64,000 nucleotides of DNA. Origin: Rhizophagus irregularis. Taxonomy: Eukaryota; Glomeromycota; Glomeromycetes; Glomerales; Glomeraceae. Positions 59,667-64,000 of the stretch are shown here, piece after piece. Both the position numbers and the translations under genes were made by a program. The stretch covers positions 434,001 through 498,000 of the forward strand of contig NC_089431.1 in NCBI RefSeq assembly GCF_026210795.1. Reading direction: 5' to 3'. The notes beneath the pieces were generated by a model. It searched no databases, was not told where the DNA came from, and was given only the letters and a program-made list of their open reading frames with translations. Each line of letters starts with the position of its first letter. The first letter of the stretch is position 1.

Positions 59667-61553
59667 TTAAATAAATAGTGTAGTAATGTAATTTTATATA
59701 TTTGTAATAATGAAAAAATAATTTGAGGAGTATAAAAAAGTTTATTGCTATGAAAAAAACTGTATAAAAATTTCATGGGAAAAAAAAGCTTATACTTTTA
59801 ATTAGGGAAATTACAATGTTCTATATCATAAGTCACACTTAGTGCGACGGGGTATAACATGAATAATTAATAAAGATTATAAAATTATATATATATATAC
59901 TCTAATCTTTTCACAATGAAAATGTATTATAAAAATCATTGTTTAAATGAAGACTGAATTTTTAAAATTTATTTTTAAAAGAGGATGATAATTTCTTAAC
60001 ATTAATTACATTTTTTAATATTTTATCAAAATCTAATTCAATCTAGATGAATCTATATCGATATCAATATTAACTTTTTTGTCATCATTTATGATAGAAT
60101 ATTAGATACAAATCGAAAGATTGAATTTACCATCGTTGCTTTTTATTGTTTTTTGTTGATTTATAACATTCAAAAAAAAAGAATTTATATCGCTCAATAC
60201 ATATGAAATATGAAAGAAGAAATTTAAAATAATATCGAAGGACATCTCATATTCACTTATTATGCATAATTTAGTTATGTTTGGACTTTATTTTTTCTAG
60301 ATATCTTTTCTAAAGCCTTTCCTTTTTAATATATTATAATTGCATGAAATAATATGTAGAATGTAGATTGTACAATATACATTTTTTTGATTTGATTAAG
60401 TTACAAATGTTTTGACCTCTAAAATAAATTATATAAAAAGATAAAAATAAATTCTTTTATAAATTGTTAAAATAAATGTATTGAATGATGAAATGGCAAT
60501 TGATTTTTATATATTATTTGATGATTAAAATAAATAATAGTCTAATAGCGGCACGTAGTGCCGCATTAGATTGTCGGTTTGACGGGACCGTTCATGCAAT
60601 TTTTATAATAAACTCCCGTTACTATCCAATAATTTTATTATTATGCTAATACATAGTAATATGAGATAACGACCTAAATAACAATTATGTGAAATCTATG
60701 AGGATAACTGATAATTTGCATTATTACATATTTGACCAAACCGGATTTTAAATATTAAAACTTGGTATAAATTGAAATAAAAAAGAAAAGCAAAATATAA
60801 TTTTCTTACTTCCCAGCATGATATAGAATAAATATAAAATTATAAATACTATAAAATATGAATAAATGTTTACCTTAAGAATGTATGTTTTTTTCCTTTG
60901 ATATTTAACTAAACATGTTAGTTATTTAGTTGCTGTTAAGAACTAGGTGTTAATATTATATTGTAATACTTAATAAGACATAAAAATTAGAACTTTTTGG
61001 ATATGATCCATAATAATATATTCAAATCACCTTTTTATAGGGACCACAAAAGTGTCTATTTATTTAAGAAATATAAAATATAAGTATTTATTAATTTTAT
61101 AAAAATGCATGATATTATAATTTAGCCAATAATTATACAGTATTTGATGTATTTCCGGCAGAAAACTAGAAATTTAAAGTTATATAGAAATCTAGAAAAT
61201 TTGATCCATAATCATTACTTCACTATTAATCTCTTTGTTTACAATATAAAATAATTTATCAAACTCATTTAGAAAAGAGATCACAAAAGTAATAATCTAA
61301 ATTGTATCAGAAAGGCTAGCATTATACAACTAGGTGTTCAGTTGCTATTATAATTTATGAGAAATATTGATTATGGTATTAATTTAAGAAAATCATATTA
61401 GTAAATTTTCAAAGTATGAATTTAAATATTAAATTTTCTAAACAAATAAAAATATAAATAAACATTGTAAAAACTGAAAAGTACAGCATAATAATGCTTT
61501 CTATGCGATCATTGATAAATAATCCAACAAAAGAAAAATAAATAATAGAATTA
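59667..61553. other. AT-rich intergenic DNA
   Basis: No gene. It contains the hairpin at 60,541, the dispersed motif at 60,572-60,596 and TATAGGG at 61,036-61,042, which resembles the Tnp2-type terminus but has no partner here. Confidence 0.5.
60541..60570. repeat. GC-rich hairpin
   Basis: TCTAATAGCGGCAC and GTGCCGCATTAGA form a stem with a GTA loop and one bulged base. It is followed by TTGTCGGTTTGACGGGACCG, which matches in inverse orientation the motif at 48,121. It may be the end structure of a repeat family. Confidence 0.6.
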
Positions 61554-64000
61554 TTAATCTTCAATCATACAATCAAAACCCTGAGACTCTTCTTGAGCTG
61601 AAATTTCAGTAAGTTTGCGGCTTGTATAATATGCTTGTGGATGATATTGTGTGGTTACTGTGGTAGAAGTGTTTGCTTTTTCTTGTACTAAAACTTCATT
61701 TGCTTCTACAAATTCTTTCATATCATTTCTTTGATGATTATCAATATTAGGTAAAAAATATCCATAATCTACATCCCTGTTAAATTCATAATATTTATTA
61801 ATACATCTAATCCATTCAGATATAATATTTTCAAGCATTATTATGGTTGGTCTATTGGAAGGACTTAAATCCCAACATTTTTTTATTAAATCTATATAAC
61901 ATTTTGGAGTATTTTTCACAATTTCAGGACGTTTCCCTTCATAAACACTCAAGATAAAGTGATGATCATGTGCTTCATGGTTAAATGGAGGAATGCCTGA
62001 TGTAAATTCCCACATTATCATTGAAAAGCTATAAATATCACTTGCTGGAATATAGGGTTTTTTTCTTAATATTTCAGGAGCCATGTAGGGTAAAACTCCA
62101 TAAATTTCATTAACTTTATTATCAGAATCTTGTAAATCACTTATAGGTTTGCATAATCCTAAATCAATAATAAATATCTCTTTGTAATTATCTGACATTA
62201 AAATATTGCCATCATGAAAATCACCATGAGTTAAATTTGATTCATGAATTACTTTAAGTCCTAATATAATTTTTTTCAACAATTGTAACTTATCTTGCCA
62301 TTTGAATTTAATTATATCAGATAAACATTTTCTCAAACTTCCTTTTTTTGCATAACTCATTACTATTATATAATTTAAATTACTTGGATCTTGAGTAATA
62401 CCAAAGAACTGAATAAATTTTGAAAATGATTTTTTCTGACAACTATAATAATATTTCCACTACATAAATGATAAAAAAATTATTAAATTTTTGCAAAAGT
62501 AAATAAAATTTGCCATAAAATACAAATACTATACCTCATCCAGAAACTTATTATTTAAACTTGATGAATTATTAAGTGTTTTAAGAACAACCTCATAACA
62601 TATTTGTCTATTCCATTGTTGTTTATCAAAATTCCAACCATAAATAGGTCCATCTGTCCAGTTAGCTTTATGGATTTCACTAAATCCTCCTTTATCATAA
62701 TAATTAATACTTGACAATTTATTATAAGGTATCCACTCTAATATTTCATAACTATTTTTAGCATTTAGTTGTGTTTCTTGAATAAATTTATCAATAAATT
62801 CATTTTTACTAGTCCACTTTAAAAAATCTTGTTGAAATCGTTTAGTATTACATTGTTGGCACCACTGGTAATCAGTATATGTCTGCCTGCATTCATTACA
62901 TAATTCAACTTCATTCTTAGGATTCACTTTGTCACTTTCTACTCCTTTTTGATACCAATAAAAAGCCTTTTCTAAATTTTCTTCTGTTCCTTCTGCGTTT
63001 TTATAACATTTGGCTAAATTAAACATTGCTTCTTTAACATTATTTTCCGCTGCTTTTTGATACCAATGAAAGGCTTTTTCTAAATTCTCTTCTGTTCCTT
63101 CTCCATTTTCATAACATTTGGCTAAACTATTCATTGCTTTTTCATAATCATTTTCTGCTGCTTTTTGATACCAATAAAAGGCTTTTTCTAAATTCTTTTC
63201 TGTTCCTTCTCCATTTTTATAACATATGGCTAAATCAAACATTGCATCAGTATAACCATTTTCTGCTGCTTTTTGATACCAATGAAAGGCTTTTTCTAAA
63301 TTCTTTTCTGTTCCTTCTCCATTTCTATAACTATTGGCTAAATTAAACATTGCATTATGATCTTTTTCTGCTGCTTTTTGATACCAATAAAAGGCTTTTT
63401 CTAAATTCTTTTCTGTTCCTTCTTCATTTTCATAATATATGGCTAAATTATACATTGCAATAAAATGATCTTTTTCTGCTGCTTTTTGATACCAATGAAA
63501 GGCTTTTTTTAAATTCTTTTCTGTTCCTTCTCCAATTTCATAATGTGCAGCTAAAGTATTCATTGCATCAGTATGACCATTTTCTGCTGCTTTTTGATAC
63601 CAATGAAAGGCTTTTTTTAAATTCTTTTCTGTTCCTTCTCCTTTATAATAGTGATAGGCTAAACTATTCATTGCATTGGTATAACCATTTTCTGCTGCTT
63701 TTTGATACCAATGAAAGGCTTTTTCTAAATTCTCTTCTGTTCCTTCTCCCTTTTTATAACATATAGCTAAACTATTCATTGCTTCTTTAACACCATTTTC
63801 TGCTGCTTTTTGATACCAATAAAAGGCTTTTTCTAAATTCTTTTCTGTTCCTTCTTCATTTTCATAATATATGGCTAAATTATACATTGCAATAAAATGA
63901 TCTTTTTCTGCTGCTTTTTGATACCAATAAAAGGCTTTTTTTAAATTCTTTTCTGTTCCTTCTCCAATTTCATAATGTGCAGCTAAAGTATTCATTGCAT
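61554..64000 (-). CDS. Sel1-repeat protein kinase, 5' end outside window
   Basis: Exons, minus strand: 64000-62535 (entering from outside; the frame is open at the edge, so the Met at 63995 is not the start) and 62459-61554, with a 75-nt intron (GTATAG donor, TATGTAG acceptor) and kept phase. The visible 790 residues start with ten Sel1-like repeats of 35-36 aa (pattern LAxxYxxGEGTEKNLEKAFx then WYQKAAE). They are followed by the module CNECRQTYTDYQWCQQC and a TKL-like kinase: GGFSEIH loop, VVLKTL Lys, HGDFHDGN catalytic loop (HGD in place of HRD), DLG, and APE in GVLPYMAPE. Sel1 repeats are protein-binding solenoids; here they are joined directly to the kinase, probably as a docking or scaffold part. 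Repeats 1-2 and 5-6 are almost identical in DNA, showing recent internal duplication. Module order equals that of the kinase at 53,003. Confidence 0.9.

Noticed and set aside
63134-63766. Plus-strand frames of 70 and 73 codons
   Set aside because: Antisense to the Sel1 repeats of the kinase; their apparent repetition comes from those repeats.
1-64000. CRISPR array or prokaryotic operon
   Set aside because: The repeats seen are minisatellites, tandem AT repeats or splice-cassette arrays; introns and gene content are eukaryotic.

Overview
The window looks like a gene-poor stretch of a very AT-rich fungal nuclear genome. The best match I can recognise is an arbuscular mycorrhizal fungus of the Rhizophagus type. 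This rests on several things: short introns (about 60-90 nt) with GTAAGT donors and TTTAG acceptors; TKL-like kinases carrying a CxxC...CxxC module, one fused to Sel1 repeats; a BTB-BACK-TLDc protein; a Crinkler-type protein with a nuclease-like C-terminus; and dense transposon debris. No tRNA, rRNA or CRISPR was recognised.

Layout. 1-2,866: a minus-strand partial Helitron-companion-like gene (runs off the left edge) and a two-exon minus-strand gene of unknown function. 4,090-5,691: a tandem repeat beside a 5'-truncated LINE with a 19-bp target-site duplication. 6,640-7,340: CT-rich minisatellite. 7,900-8,965: small relics of a kinase and of a membrane-protein exon. 9,614-12,841: intact seven-exon gene for a secreted/multi-pass membrane protein of 921 aa. 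16,715-22,337: an almost complete Tnp2-type (CACTA-like) DNA transposon, with two divergently transcribed genes between CCCTATAAAA inverted termini. 22,963-23,409: a 447-bp MULE-like MITE with perfect 9-bp target duplication. 25,620-27,460: an array of 33-35-nt exon-like cassettes between splice signals. 28,163-28,638: another inverted-repeat element. 32,650-37,827: a segmental duplication of a BTB-TLDc gene, one copy intact and one dead and interrupted by two MITEs. 38,480-39,860: Tc1 relic and hAT MITE. 41,634-43,402: Crinkler-like gene with one frameshift. 44,600-45,180 and 50,360-51,760: two more exon-cassette arrays. 45,814-45,947: MITE sharing the ends of the Tnp2 element. 46,912-47,773: decayed SAM/nuclease-like gene. 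53,003-54,868: intact six-exon kinase. 58,222-59,666: decayed tyrosine-recombinase (Crypton-like) gene. 61,554-64,000: Sel1-repeat kinase running off the right edge.

How parts relate. The intact host-type genes are two kinases, the membrane protein and the BTB-TLDc protein; nothing in their arrangement suggests co-regulation. The rest is mainly mobile DNA of at least six classes (LINE, Tnp2/CACTA, MULE, hAT, Tc1/mariner, tyrosine recombinase), many with readable target duplications. The most unusual feature is the set of three arrays of micro-exon-like cassettes, each flanked by donor, branch-point-like and polypyrimidine-AG signals. I know of no described family of this kind. Exon coordinates given here were joined by hand on splice signals and reading phase; no transcript data or database search supports them.
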